Positions 1-9,069 of a DNA stretch of 64,000 nt are shown one piece after another. The translations under genes and the position numbers were made by a program. Source of the DNA: Terriglobia bacterium (GTDB lineage: Bacteria; Acidobacteriota; Terriglobia; Bryobacterales; UBA6623); contig VXMF01000036.1 of the NCBI GenBank assembly GCA_009841225.1, positions 257,825 to 321,824 on the forward strand. The letters are read 5' to 3'. The stretch's first letter is position 1. The number at the start of each line of letters is the position of its first letter. The notes beneath the pieces are model-generated. The model was not told where the DNA came from. It ran no database searches and saw only the letters and a list, made by a program, of their open reading frames with translations.

Positions 1-538
1 CCCGCGGCCACTTCTCAGGCGGCTCGTCAGGCAGCGCGTAGGGATAGTGGGTCTCGCCCACGTTGAGGATGTAGAAGGACGGCCGGTCCTCGGGGAAGCG
101 CATCTCCCGGAGCATGGCTCGCATGTCGTTGTGCTTGGGCATCAGCCGATACGTGTCGAACCCCGTGTTGAGGATGGTCCTCGGGTTCAGGACCGGCAGG
201 GAGACCATCGCGTGCGTGCGGTAGTTGAACTGCTTTTGCAGGAACGTCGGGAAATAAAGCTGCGGCACCAAGGACTTGAAGCCCACGTTTTCCACGCCCA
301 GCCGCTCGTTGAACTTGAAGAAGTCCTTCTTGTAGTACTCGGATGCGTAGACGTGCGCCGGGCTGCTGTGGGGCAACAGCCCCATGAGCAGGTTGTAGTG
401 CGAAGGCGCCGTCCAGGAGGCGTACGACCAGCGCTGCTCGACGGTGCCTAGTTTGGAGATAGTCGTCGGCTTGGCGGCCGCGAACGAGTCAAACCGGCAG
501 CTGTCGAAGATCACCAGGACATAGTTGTGCGGACGCAT
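1..538 (-). CDS. Sulfatase-like / alkaline-phosphatase-superfamily hydrolase, N-terminal part (3' end outside window)
   Basis: The reverse strand is open from an ATG at 538 to the window edge, giving about 179 residues. The start reads MRPHNYVLVIFDSCRFDSF, the first metal-binding strand of the sulfatase/phosphatase fold. Residues 42-57 (WTAPSHYNLLMGLLPH) align with the segment where true sulfatases have C-x-P-x-R. Here the nucleophile position is Thr/Ser and the following Arg is absent, so formylglycine chemistry is unlikely. A later GETHYPY segment is also typical of this superfamily. No signal peptide is visible, which suggests a cytoplasmic enzyme or a domain of a larger protein. It is divergent from the sulfatase starting at 664. 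The substrate (sulfate, phosphate or phosphonate ester) cannot be told from this fragment. Confidence 0.72.
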   Translation of the reverse strand, partial: MRPHNYVLVIFDSCRFDSFAAAKPTTISKLGTVEQRWSYASWTAPSHYNLLMGLLPHSSPAHVYASEYYKKDFFKFNERLGVENVGFKSLVPQLYFPTFLQKQFNYRTHAMVSLPVLNPRTILNTGFDTYRLMPKHNDMRAMLREMRFPEDRPSFYILNVGETHYPYALPDEPPEKWPR

Positions 539-663
539 CGGACCCGAGCTTCGATTGTACGAACATGAGGTGCACGCGCTCCGCGCCCAATCTTTCCGGC
601 CCGCGGTCGCGCTCGTTAGCTCTGTTGCGGTATCGTTGCAGCGGCAGCCGCAGGGATTCCGTT

Positions 664-2088
664 GTGTCGTTCCGAAGTCTCAACCGCCGTCAGTTCTTCG
701 GGGCCGCATCAGCGCTTCTTCCTGCCGCTGCCACGATGCGCGGCCAGTCTGCGTCGCGACGGCCCAACATCGTCTTCTTGATGACCGACAACCACCGCTG
801 GGACCTGCTCGGCTGTGCGGGGAACGAAATCATCCAGACGCCGAACATCGACCGACTAGCCGAGCGCGGGGTTCGCTTCAGCAACTCGTTCTGCACCACG
901 TCGATCTGCGCGGCGACGCGGGCCAGCATCCTGACCGGCGAGTTCCGCCGGGAGCACGGCTACACGTTCACGATGCCCGCCATGAGCGTGCAGCGAATGG
1001 ATCGCAGTTACCCAGCCCTGCTCAAGCAGTCCGGCTATCGCACGGGATTCGTGGGCAAGCTCGGAGTCGAGGTCGACCCGCGCGCCCCGGATCGGATGTT
1101 CGACTTCTACCGCCGTCGGATCGCCAGCTCGACCAGGAATCCGTACTACCGCGAAGCCGACGACGGGAAAGTCAAGCACATCACTACCATCAACGGGGAC
1201 GATGCCGTAGAGTTCATCCGGACTAGTTCGCAGGACCAGCCGTTCTGCCTGTCCGTCAGCTTCAGTGCGCCGCATCCGGAAGACGATCACATAGACCAGT
1301 ACATCTTTGACAGGGATTTGCAGGCGTTCTACGAGCAAGACGTCATTCCGCCCCCGCCGATCTCGGATCACGAGTACTTTCACCAGCTGCCGGGTTTCAT
1401 CCAAGTCTCGATGAGCCGACAGCGCTGGTTCCGCCGATTCGACACGCCCGAAAAATACCAGCGGATGATGAAGGGAATGTACCGCCTCATCACCGGTGTC
1501 GACCGCCAGGTCGGTCGCATCGTGGCCGAGCTCGAGCGACGGGGTTTCGACGACAACACCGTGGTGATATTCACCGGCGACAACGGGATCATGATCGGCG
1601 AGCATGGCCTGACCGGGATCTGGCTGATGTACGAGGGCTCCATCCGCAAGCCTCTGATCATCGCCGACCCTCGGTTGGGCGGATCCCGCCATGCAGTGAC
1701 CGCTGAACAGATGACGCTCAGCTTCGACTGCCCGGTGACGATGCTCGATCTGGCCGGACTCCCGATCCCTGAGCAGATGCGGGGACGCAGCCTGGTGCCG
1801 TTGATGCGGGGCGAAACGGTCGACTGGCGCGAGGATTTCTTCTACGAACACCTGTACGAGCGCGAGACCATCCCCAAGAGCGAGGGCGTGCGCACGGAGC
1901 GGTTCAAGTACGTGCGCTACTTCGAGCGCAATCCAGTGTACGAGCAACTCTTCGACCTGGCGGCCGATCCCAACGAGATCACCAATCTCGTGGGTGATCC
2001 GAAGCACGGCGCAACCTTGCGAGCACTGCGCGCGCGGTGTGACGAACTCCGCGACGGCGTTGGCGGGCCCTATGTGCGGGGCATGTAA
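664..2088 (+). CDS. Tat-exported sulfatase (type I, formylglycine-dependent)
   Basis: About 474 aa; predicted to hydrolyse sulfate esters outside the cytoplasm. I chose GTG at 664 because an AGGGA lies seven bases upstream (652-656) and because it places a twin-arginine signal (LNRRQFFGAASALLPAAA) at the N-terminus. The open frame extends further upstream to 565 but only with low-complexity Arg/Ser sequence. Metal-site motif is TDNHRWD (DN rather than the usual DD). The formylglycine motif is C82-A-A-T-R followed by ASILTG, the C-x-A-x-R variant accepted by anaerobic-type maturases. A later GDNG (FTGDNGIMIGEHG) supplies the second metal ligands. The C-terminus (YEQLFDLAADPNEITNL) is typical of choline-sulfatase/iduronate-sulfatase-like proteins. 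Substrate unknown; no maturase is in the window. Confidence 0.9.
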   Translation: MSFRSLNRRQFFGAASALLPAAATMRGQSASRRPNIVFLMTDNHRWDLLGCAGNEIIQTPNIDRLAERGVRFSNSFCTTSICAATRASILTGEFRREHGYTFTMPAMSVQRMDRSYPALLKQSGYRTGFVGKLGVEVDPRAPDRMFDFYRRRIASSTRNPYYREADDGKVKHITTINGDDAVEFIRTSSQDQPFCLSVSFSAPHPEDDHIDQYIFDRDLQAFYEQDVIPPPPISDHEYFHQLPGFIQVSMSRQRWFRRFDTPEKYQRMMKGMYRLITGVDRQVGRIVAELERRGFDDNTVVIFTGDNGIMIGEHGLTGIWLMYEGSIRKPLIIADPRLGGSRHAVTAEQMTLSFDCPVTMLDLAGLPIPEQMRGRSLVPLMRGETVDWREDFFYEHLYERETIPKSEGVRTERFKYVRYFERNPVYEQLFDLAADPNEITNLVGDPKHGATLRALRARCDELRDGVGGPYVRGM

Positions 2089-2230
2089 CGCCCGCTCCTA
2101 GCGATAGCCTGCCGCAGCCGATCTGTGCCTTCTAGGCCTGCCTGCCAGCCGCTAGGTTCGTGCGAAGCGACTCAGCGTGTCGAGGACCTGTACTTTTGAA
2201 CGCCCTGGGCAGGTTGCGCCACACTAAGAT

Positions 2231-2599
2231 TTGGCACTGCAGGGCAACCGCTTCCACAAGTCCGTCGGTATCGAATTCGTGGAGCTCCACGAAGACGGGG
2301 CGACGATGCGCCTTGAAGTCGCCGAGGGGCATCTCAACGGCGCGGGTGTAGTCCACGGCGGCGTGACATTCACGCTCGCCGATTCTGCGTTGGGCTACGG
2401 CATCTACAAGTTTGTCGGCAAGCCCTGCACGACCGCGGAAATGAAGATCAATTACCTCAAGCCGGTTTCTTCCGGCGTGCTGACGGCGCGTTCCTATATC
2501 TTGCGTGCGGGCCGCAGGCTGGTCGTGGCACGGGCCGAGGTCTGCTGCGGCGACGAGCGAATCGCCGAAGTGCTTTCCACATTCGCGATTCTCGGCTGA
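2231..2599 (+). CDS. PaaI-like hotdog thioesterase, copy 1 (N-terminally shortened)
   Basis: A 122-aa hotdog-fold protein with the 4HBT signature NGAGVVHGGVTFTLAD, likely an acyl-CoA thioesterase of the PaaI type. The start is forced: a TAA lies in frame at 2225-2227, so the TTG at 2231 is the first usable codon. It is clearly paralogous to the next gene: both share VVHGG, KINYL and the SGVLTARS...RAGRRLVVAR block. Even the leader CACTAAGAT is shared (2224-2230 region versus 2641-2649). Relative to copy 2 it lacks about 20 N-terminal residues, the amphipathic helix that normally opens the fold, and the ATG has become ATT. It may still be functional or may be starting to decay. Substrate unknown. 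Confidence 0.82.
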   Translation: MALQGNRFHKSVGIEFVELHEDGATMRLEVAEGHLNGAGVVHGGVTFTLADSALGYGIYKFVGKPCTTAEMKINYLKPVSSGVLTARSYILRAGRRLVVARAEVCCGDERIAEVLSTFAILG

Positions 2600-2647
2600 G
2601 GCGTGGTAGTCCGCAGTGACGCGGGCAGAGTCGTGGCGGTCACTAAG

Positions 2648-3076
2648 ATGGACACTGTGAGGTCTTCTACCGTGCTGACTGGCGAGGCGCTCGACGAACT
2701 GCATCGGACCTACATGGCGGCCCCGTTCAACCGTCTGCTGGGAATCGAGTTCGGCGAATACCACGACGATGGCGGCGTGACGCTGCAGCTGCCGCTCGAC
2801 GATCGTCACCAGAACGGCGCGGGAGTGGTCCACGGCGGCGTAATGCTGACGCTGGCCGATGCCGCTGTCAGCTTTGGGATAGCCCGGGCTGTGGGCGGTC
2901 GCTGCACGACAGTGGAAATCAAGATTAACTACCTCAGGCCAGCCACCAGAGGCGTGTTGACGGCCCGTTCGCACTTGGTAAGGGCAGGTCGCAGGCTGGT
3001 CGTGGCTCGCGGGGAGGTCCACTGCGCGGGCAAGCAGGTGGCCGAAGTCCTCACTACCTTTGCGGTCTTGGACTAG
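2648..3076 (+). CDS. PaaI-like hotdog thioesterase, copy 2
   Basis: A 142-aa hotdog-fold protein, likely an acyl-CoA thioesterase. The signature NGAGVVHGGVMLTLADAA contains the conserved His-Gly-Gly of the PaaI family, with the catalytic Asp/Asn region on the long helix. ATG at 2648 gives MDTVRSSTVLTGEALDELH, a normal family N-terminus; an in-frame GTG at 2603 would add 15 unconvincing residues. It follows copy 1 by 48 bases, so the two may be co-transcribed. Full length compared with family members of 130-150 aa. The substrate is not evident from context; no phenylacetate genes are nearby. Confidence 0.85.
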   Translation: MDTVRSSTVLTGEALDELHRTYMAAPFNRLLGIEFGEYHDDGGVTLQLPLDDRHQNGAGVVHGGVMLTLADAAVSFGIARAVGGRCTTVEIKINYLRPATRGVLTARSHLVRAGRRLVVARGEVHCAGKQVAEVLTTFAVLD

Positions 3077-3115
3077 CGATCCCGGCGGAGCGGGCGTCGC
3101 CGTCCGGGCAATATA

Positions 3116-5644
3116 ATGTTGGCCGTGACTCGCGCTCTCGGCGTCGCGTTTCGACTCGCCATCGGACTGTCTCCCGTGCTGTCGGCCTCGGCCGCGGTTG
3201 ACTATGTCCGCGACATCGAGCCGATCCTGCACCAGCGCTGCTACCTTTGCCACGGGGCGCAGCAGCAGATGTCCGGCCTCCGCCTGGATGGCCGGGAGAC
3301 CGCGCTCAAGGGCGGAGCGTCTGGCGCTGTCATCGTCCCGGGAGATCCGGCTGCGAGCAAGCTCGTCGCGCGCATCAACAGCAGCGACGATGGCTTTCGC
3401 ATGCCGCCCGGAGGCGAGCCGCTGAGCGCATCCGAAGCGGCTCTGATCAACGAGTGGATCGCTGGCGGCGCTGTGTGGCCCGACAGCCATTCCGGCCCGG
3501 AGGCGCGCGCCCGCCTGCGGGAGTCCGCCGCCGATTCGCACTGGGCCTTCCAGCCAGTCCGACGTCCAGACCCGCCCGACGTCGGCGCGATGGGCTGGAT
3601 ACGCAACCCCATTGACAGCTTCGTCCTAGCGAAGCTCGAGGCCGAGGGCTTGTCCCCGTCGCCCGAAGCGGCTCCGGAAACCCTGCTGCGTCGAATCCAC
3701 TTGGACCTGGTCGGTTTGCCGCCCGGCAGCTTCGCCGAACCTTCCGGCGGCACTCCGGCCCCCGCCTACGAAGAGGTCGTGGACGCGCTGCTGCAGTCGC
3801 GGCATTTCGGCGAGCGGTGGGCTCTGCCGTGGCTAGACCTGGCGCGGTACGCCGATAGCGAAGGCTACGAGCGCGACCCGCTGCGCCCGCACGCGTGGCG
3901 CTGGCGACACTGGGTGATCAATGCGATCAATCAAGACATGCCGTTCGACCAGTTCACGATCGAGCAGATCGCGGGCGATCTGGTCCCGCAGGCCACAACC
4001 GAGCAACGCGTCGCCACCGGATTCCTGCGCAACGGCATCAAGAACCGCGAAGCCGGTACCAAGAACGCACAGAAGCGCTTCGAGGAGACCGTTGACCGTG
4101 TCAACACGGTGGCCAACACCTGGCTGGGCCTAACCGTCGGTTGCGCCCAGTGCCACGACCACAAGTACGACCCGGTTTCCCAGCGCGAGTTTTATGGGAT
4201 GTTCGCGTTCTTCCACAACGCCGTCGAGCGCGATGTCGAAGCTCCGCTTCCTGGGGAGCTGGGACCACACTTGCGCACCGCGCCGACTTACAAGCGAGCG
4301 GTGGAGGAGATTCGCGAGCGGCACGGCATCCCCGCGCTGCAGGCCGAGTGGCACGAGCGCATGCTGGCTGCGATGGACCACCCAGGCGTGCGCACCGACT
4401 GGGATCATTCCGTGACCGAGTGGCGGGCCGCGAACGACCGCGCCGACTGGATGTTGAGAGCGCCGCGAGAGCGGCTCTCCGAACTCGAGCACGAAAAGGT
4501 CGAGGCTTGGTTCCTGCGCGGGGGCGGCCCGGACTTCGCCAAAGACGAAGACGCCAAAGGCCGAATCGCACAGGCGCGCAAGGAAATCGCAGAGCTTGCC
4601 AAGGACCGCTTTCAGGTTTCCCGCGCCTACACCATGGTGGAGCGTCTGGAGGCGCTGCCGGCGCGGCTCGCCCTGCGCGGCGACTACCGCGCGCTGGGCA
4701 GCGAGGTGTCTCCCGGAGTGCCGGCGGTGTTGTCTGGCCTGCCGGCCTCGACAAGGCCCCCGCGCCTGCTGCTGGCCGAGTGGGTCGCATCCAAGGACAA
4801 CCCCCTGACCACCCGGGTCGAGGTCAACCGCATCTGGCAGGAGCTCTTCGGACGGGGCTTGGTCGAGACATCGGAGAACTTCGGCACGCAAGGCGAACCG
4901 CCGTCCCACCCGGAACTGCTCGATTGGCTGGCCAGCGAGTTCGTGGAATCGGGCTGGAGCCGCAAGGCGATCGTGCGGATGATCGTGACTTCGGCGACCT
5001 ACCGCCAGTCCTCCGACGAGCGACCCGAGGCTCGCGGGCGCGACCCCGGCAATGCGTGGATCGCCAGCCAGAACCGCCTGCGGCTGCCCGCCGAGCTGAT
5101 CCGCGACAATGCCCTGGCAGTGAGCGGCCTGCTGAACCCTGCGATTGGCGGCAAGAGCGTGTTTCCGCCCCAGCCCGGCGGTATTTCGGAATTGAGCTAC
5201 TCCAAGAAAGACTGGGATGAGGACACCGGCCCCGACCGTTACCGCCGCGGCCTATACGTCTTCCTGCGCCGGACTTCGCCGTATCCGATGCTGGTCAACT
5301 TCGACGCCCCGGACACCCTGACCAGCGTGTCCCGCAGGGAGCGCTCCAATACTCCGCTGCAGGCTCTCAACTTGTTGAACGACCCCGTTTTCCTCGAGGC
5401 GGCCGATGCCTTGGCCTACCGTCTCTTGCAGTCTGGCCGGCCCGAATTCGAGGCCGGGTTCGAACGGCTGACTAGGTGGTGCCTGAACCGCGCCCCGCTC
5501 GCTGCCGAGACGATTCATGCCAAGCGCTTCCACTCCGCGCAGCTGGAACGCTACGAAGCCCGCGGCGCGGGTGCCGAGAAGGCCGCCTGGCGCGAGCTGG
5601 GCCGGGCCATGCTCGGCCTTGACGAGTTCATTACGCGCGAATGA
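3116..5644 (+). CDS. PSD1-type cytochrome (PSCyt1-DUF1549-DUF1553), exported
   Basis: An 842-aa protein with an N-terminal signal peptide (hydrophobic residues 5-27, cleavage after SASA). The PSCyt1 domain carries a haem-c site C42-Y-L-C-H46. DUF1549 follows at about 150-370 (RHFGERWALPWLDLARYADSEG; a second CxxCH in CAQCHDHKYDP). DUF1553 lies at about 540-800 (NPLTTRVEVNRIWQELFGRGLVE). It has no concanavalin insert and is somewhat shorter than many Planctomycete relatives. The family is common in Planctomycetota, Verrucomicrobiota and Acidobacteriota, is usually paired with a DUF1501 gene, and has no proven biochemical role. Here the only DUF1501 gene is about 11 kb away (16628). The M1 peptidase follows after about 30 bases. 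Confidence 0.92.
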   Translation: MLAVTRALGVAFRLAIGLSPVLSASAAVDYVRDIEPILHQRCYLCHGAQQQMSGLRLDGRETALKGGASGAVIVPGDPAASKLVARINSSDDGFRMPPGGEPLSASEAALINEWIAGGAVWPDSHSGPEARARLRESAADSHWAFQPVRRPDPPDVGAMGWIRNPIDSFVLAKLEAEGLSPSPEAAPETLLRRIHLDLVGLPPGSFAEPSGGTPAPAYEEVVDALLQSRHFGERWALPWLDLARYADSEGYERDPLRPHAWRWRHWVINAINQDMPFDQFTIEQIAGDLVPQATTEQRVATGFLRNGIKNREAGTKNAQKRFEETVDRVNTVANTWLGLTVGCAQCHDHKYDPVSQREFYGMFAFFHNAVERDVEAPLPGELGPHLRTAPTYKRAVEEIRERHGIPALQAEWHERMLAAMDHPGVRTDWDHSVTEWRAANDRADWMLRAPRERLSELEHEKVEAWFLRGGGPDFAKDEDAKGRIAQARKEIAELAKDRFQVSRAYTMVERLEALPARLALRGDYRALGSEVSPGVPAVLSGLPASTRPPRLLLAEWVASKDNPLTTRVEVNRIWQELFGRGLVETSENFGTQGEPPSHPELLDWLASEFVESGWSRKAIVRMIVTSATYRQSSDERPEARGRDPGNAWIASQNRLRLPAELIRDNALAVSGLLNPAIGGKSVFPPQPGGISELSYSKKDWDEDTGPDRYRRGLYVFLRRTSPYPMLVNFDAPDTLTSVSRRERSNTPLQALNLLNDPVFLEAADALAYRLLQSGRPEFEAGFERLTRWCLNRAPLAAETIHAKRFHSAQLERYEARGAGAEKAAWRELGRAMLGLDEFITRE

Positions 5645-5675
5645 GCATGAGCCATGCCTGCGATACGCTGGAGCC

Positions 5676-7544
5676 GTGCGTGTCGCAAGCTTGGTGATCC
5701 TTTTCATGCTGACTTCCTGTGCATCGGTTTCGGTGGATGACCCGCTAGATCCCGCGACAGACCTGCATTCCTACGCGAACGTGTCGGCCGTGCGGATGAC
5801 GCACGTGGACCTAGACCTCGATGTGGACTTCGACGCCAGGCAATTGCAGGGTACGTGCACTTTGGACGTCGAAGGCGGGGAGGGCGATCTAGTCCTCGAC
5901 ACGCGCGAGCTGGCCATTGACCGTGTGGAAATCTCAGACGATGGCGAGTCTTACCGCGAGGCGCGCTTCGAGCTCGGCGCGGAACATGCCTACTTGGGCG
6001 CGCCACTGCGCGTCGAGCGCGGCGCAGCCTCGAAGGTGCGCGTACAGTACTCGACAGCCGCCGACGCAAGCGGGCTGCAGTGGCTGGAACCGCGCCAGAC
6101 CGCCGGCCGCGAGCAGCCCTACCTCTACAGCCAGTCGCAAGCGATCCACGCCCGCAGCTGGATCCCGCTGCAGGACACTCCGGGTGCGCGGGTTACGTAT
6201 TCTGCCCGGGTTCGCGTTCCGCCGCACCTCGTGGCGGTTATGAGCGCCGAGGCGGCGTCGGCGGACCCAGCCAATGGCGAGTATGCCTTCAACATGCCTT
6301 TGGCGATCCCCTCGTACTTGATCGCCCTAGCGGTCGGAGACTTGGCATTCGTGCCGACCGGCGAGCGTACCGGCGTCTATGCAGAGCCGAGCGTGGTCGA
6401 GGCTGCCGCGAAGGAGTTCGAAGACACAGAGGCGATGATCCAGACGTCGGAATCCCTGTATGGGCCGTACCGCTGGGGACGCTACGACATCTTGGTGCTG
6501 CCGCCGGCGTTCCCGTACGGGGGCATGGAGAACCCGCGGTTGACGTTCGTCTCTCCGACCACCATCGCGGGAGACAAGAGCTTGGTCAGCATCATCGCGC
6601 ACGAACTGGCGCATTCTTGGTCCGGCAACTTGGCCACGAACGGAACATGGCGCGATTTTTGGCTCAATGAGGGCTTCACCGTCTACATCGAGGAGCGGAT
6701 CCAAGAAGCGGTGTACGGCGCCGAGCGGGCCGCTATGGACTCGTCCCTCGAAATCCAGGCCTTCAAGTACGAATTGCAACGCTTGGACCCACGTGATCAG
6801 GTCTTGCATGTAGATCTGGCCGGGCGCGATCCCGGCGAGGGCTTCACGGGCGTGCCGTACGTCAAGGGAGCGATGTTCCTGCGAACCATCGAGCGGGAGG
6901 TTGGGCGGGACGCATTCGACGATTTCCTGCGGGGCTACTTCGACGAGTTCGCCTTCCGCAGCGTCACCACCGGGCAGTTTGCGGACTACTTGGACGCTCA
7001 TTTGCTGTCCAAGCACCCAAAGGCGCAGCTGGCCATTCCGGTCCAGCAGTGGCTGGAAGAACCTGGCCTGCCGGACCATCGTCACGAGCATGTCTCAAGC
7101 GCCTTGGAGGTTGCTGACACCGCCGCGGCGGAGTGGTTTGCCGGCAGTACCCCGGCTCGTAGTCTGGATACCGCCGATTGGACCACCCAGCACTGGATCC
7201 GGTTCGTACGGGCGATCCCGGAGGATGCGGGCGGAGAGCGCTTGGCCGAGCTGGACCAAGCTTTCAACCTGACCGCGGCGACGAATGCCGAGATTCTCTG
7301 CGAATGGCTGGTGGTAGCGACACGCAGCGGCTATGCTGCCGCCGACGCGGCCCTGAAGCAGTTCCTGACTAACGTCGGACGGCGCAAGTTCCTCAGGCCA
7401 CTATATGCGGAACTGGCGAAGACCGAAGAAGGCAGGGCCAAAGCCCTTGCCATCTACGCGGAGGCCCGGCCGGGATACCATCCCACGACGGTGCAGATCT
7501 TCGACGAGAGCCTGGGATGGGCTCAGGACGGCTCGGAAGAGTAG
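5676..7544 (+). CDS. M1-family zinc aminopeptidase, LTA4-hydrolase-like lipoprotein
   Basis: About 622 aa. GTG at 5676 opens a lipoprotein signal VRVASLVILFMLTSC, with lipobox Cys at residue 15, so the enzyme is predicted to be anchored in the envelope. The ribosome site is poor (GGAG only two bases away), so the start is approximate. The substrate-anchoring motif PYGGMENPRLTFV and the zinc site H309-E-L-A-H313 ... E332 (in NEGFT), with the 18-residue spacing of family M1, are complete. The segment IIAHELAHSWSGNLATNGTW is very close to human and bacterial leukotriene-A4 hydrolase-type aminopeptidases, and a helical C-terminal domain follows. It probably trims N-terminal residues from peptides outside the cytoplasm; any epoxide hydrolase activity is untested. 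Confidence 0.93.
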   Translation: MRVASLVILFMLTSCASVSVDDPLDPATDLHSYANVSAVRMTHVDLDLDVDFDARQLQGTCTLDVEGGEGDLVLDTRELAIDRVEISDDGESYREARFELGAEHAYLGAPLRVERGAASKVRVQYSTAADASGLQWLEPRQTAGREQPYLYSQSQAIHARSWIPLQDTPGARVTYSARVRVPPHLVAVMSAEAASADPANGEYAFNMPLAIPSYLIALAVGDLAFVPTGERTGVYAEPSVVEAAAKEFEDTEAMIQTSESLYGPYRWGRYDILVLPPAFPYGGMENPRLTFVSPTTIAGDKSLVSIIAHELAHSWSGNLATNGTWRDFWLNEGFTVYIEERIQEAVYGAERAAMDSSLEIQAFKYELQRLDPRDQVLHVDLAGRDPGEGFTGVPYVKGAMFLRTIEREVGRDAFDDFLRGYFDEFAFRSVTTGQFADYLDAHLLSKHPKAQLAIPVQQWLEEPGLPDHRHEHVSSALEVADTAAAEWFAGSTPARSLDTADWTTQHWIRFVRAIPEDAGGERLAELDQAFNLTAATNAEILCEWLVVATRSGYAAADAALKQFLTNVGRRKFLRPLYAELAKTEEGRAKALAIYAEARPGYHPTTVQIFDESLGWAQDGSEE

Positions 7545-7560
7545 GGGCGGGCTTCGCCGC

Positions 7561-9069
7561 TCAGGCTTTTGCCGAGTTGGTGTCGGCGTGCTGACCGGCC
7601 TCGTCCACCGCACGCACCTTGTAGTACAGGCCGCCGCTGTGTCCTGAGGGCGCGGAGCTGTCGACGAATTCGAACGGAGCCAGGCTGGTCTGCGGCCGGA
7701 ACGGCACCGTGCCGATGCGCTCGTGACGCCGATACACCTCGTAGCGCACGATCGGGTCGCCAGCGGCGAACGCGCTGTGCCACTGCAGCTTGACCTTGCC
7801 GCCGGACATTCGCTCGGCGGTGAAGCCCTGGGCGGGCTGGAAGCCGACCGAAGGCTGCTGGAAGAAGTTGGTTCGCGTGCCGTGCAGGTCTGCCACCGTC
7901 TGCTCGATGTCTTTCTTTTCCCGCCGTGACAGCGGTGAAGTGACCTGTGCGGCGGCAAGATTGGCTACCAGTTGGTCGCGCTCGGGATCGTTGTCCTTGT
8001 CGGTCAGGCCGATGCCCGTGATCAGCGTCGCCATGCCCGCGGGGTTGAGCGAATAGCGGATGAAGTCCTGATAGGGCAGCTTGTCCGGCTGGCCCACGGT
8101 TGGCACGCTCTGGCCCGGCCGATGGGCGTACTCTTGCTTCAACCCGTACATCACGCCGTCGGCGAAGACCTTCATGCCGATCACCCCCATGCCCTTGGCG
8201 TGCGCAACCGGGATGGAGTTCGTCTGGTGGCAGAAGTAGCGCGGATCGTTGGGATTGACGGCCACCAGCAGCGTGTCGAGGATGTTGCGCGTGTCGCGCT
8301 GTATGGCGTACATGTGCACCGCCGGGTTCTCGTGCCCGGTGATGCCGATGTGGCGGATCCACTTGCGATGCTTGGCGTTCAGGCCCGTGTGGTTGGTGCC
8401 GTCGCGGTAGTCGAGCAGGCAGGCGATCGCGCCCACCCTCGGCAGCGACTTGTCGCCTGGGTTTTCGAGGCCCTCGTAGGCAGCATCGACCTCTTCCTTG
8501 CTGCCGATGTGGTGCACTTGCATCAGATCGAGGTACGCCCCCTCCGGGATGTGGCCCTTGCCGTCCCCGAAGAACTGCGTCAAGGAGCGCTCGATGTCTG
8601 CCAACACCAGCTTGCCGCCTCCGGACGAACTGCCCATCGGCTCGGAGCCGTCGCGCACGATGGCGTGTCGCAGCGCCGTCTTGGTGGCGATGAACAGGCG
8701 CCCGCGCAGGCTGTGGTCGTAGCCGGGCAGGCCGGGCCTGAGGTTCAAGATGCCGAACGCCTTGCCCATCTTCTCCTGGCTGAGGAAGTAGTTGTTTGCG
8801 GTCTCGATGTAGGTCATGCCCGCTCGCACGGCCTTGACCACGATCTGCACGGCTTCGTCGCCGGGCAGGTCCCACTGGATCTTGTTGCCGCCGGCCAGGC
8901 CGAAGGTGGTCACCTCCCGCCCGGTGCGCCCCAGCAAACGAGTGGCCAGCGGTTTCTCAGCCGGATGTGACCAAGCCGCGAACTTGCCGCCGAACGGCAG
9001 GAACGTGGTCGCCATTGCCGCGCCGCTCGCCCAGCGGATCGCGTCGCGCCTTGAGAAGTCTCTCGCCAT
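7561..9069 (-). CDS. Tat-exported aldo/keto reductase with C-terminal beta-sandwich
   Basis: A 502-aa protein starting at ATG 9069 behind GGAGG spaced nine bases. The N-terminus MARDFSRRDAIRWASGAA is a twin-arginine signal. The AKR barrel runs from about 40 to 370. The catalytic Tyr is in YIETANNYF, where the usual Asp before it is Glu. The Lys is in FIATKTA and the His in LDLMQVHHIG. The last 90 residues (VKLQWHSAFAAGDPIVRYEVYRRHERIGTV ... YYKVRAVDEAGQ, quoted in parts) look like a fibronectin-III-type sandwich. Export of an NADP-dependent enzyme is odd; the protein may fold with cofactor before Tat transport, or may no longer be a reductase. It ends 16 bases from the convergent M1 peptidase gene. 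Confidence 0.85.
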   Translation of the reverse strand: MARDFSRRDAIRWASGAAMATTFLPFGGKFAAWSHPAEKPLATRLLGRTGREVTTFGLAGGNKIQWDLPGDEAVQIVVKAVRAGMTYIETANNYFLSQEKMGKAFGILNLRPGLPGYDHSLRGRLFIATKTALRHAIVRDGSEPMGSSSGGGKLVLADIERSLTQFFGDGKGHIPEGAYLDLMQVHHIGSKEEVDAAYEGLENPGDKSLPRVGAIACLLDYRDGTNHTGLNAKHRKWIRHIGITGHENPAVHMYAIQRDTRNILDTLLVAVNPNDPRYFCHQTNSIPVAHAKGMGVIGMKVFADGVMYGLKQEYAHRPGQSVPTVGQPDKLPYQDFIRYSLNPAGMATLITGIGLTDKDNDPERDQLVANLAAAQVTSPLSRREKKDIEQTVADLHGTRTNFFQQPSVGFQPAQGFTAERMSGGKVKLQWHSAFAAGDPIVRYEVYRRHERIGTVPFRPQTSLAPFEFVDSSAPSGHSGGLYYKVRAVDEAGQHADTNSAKA

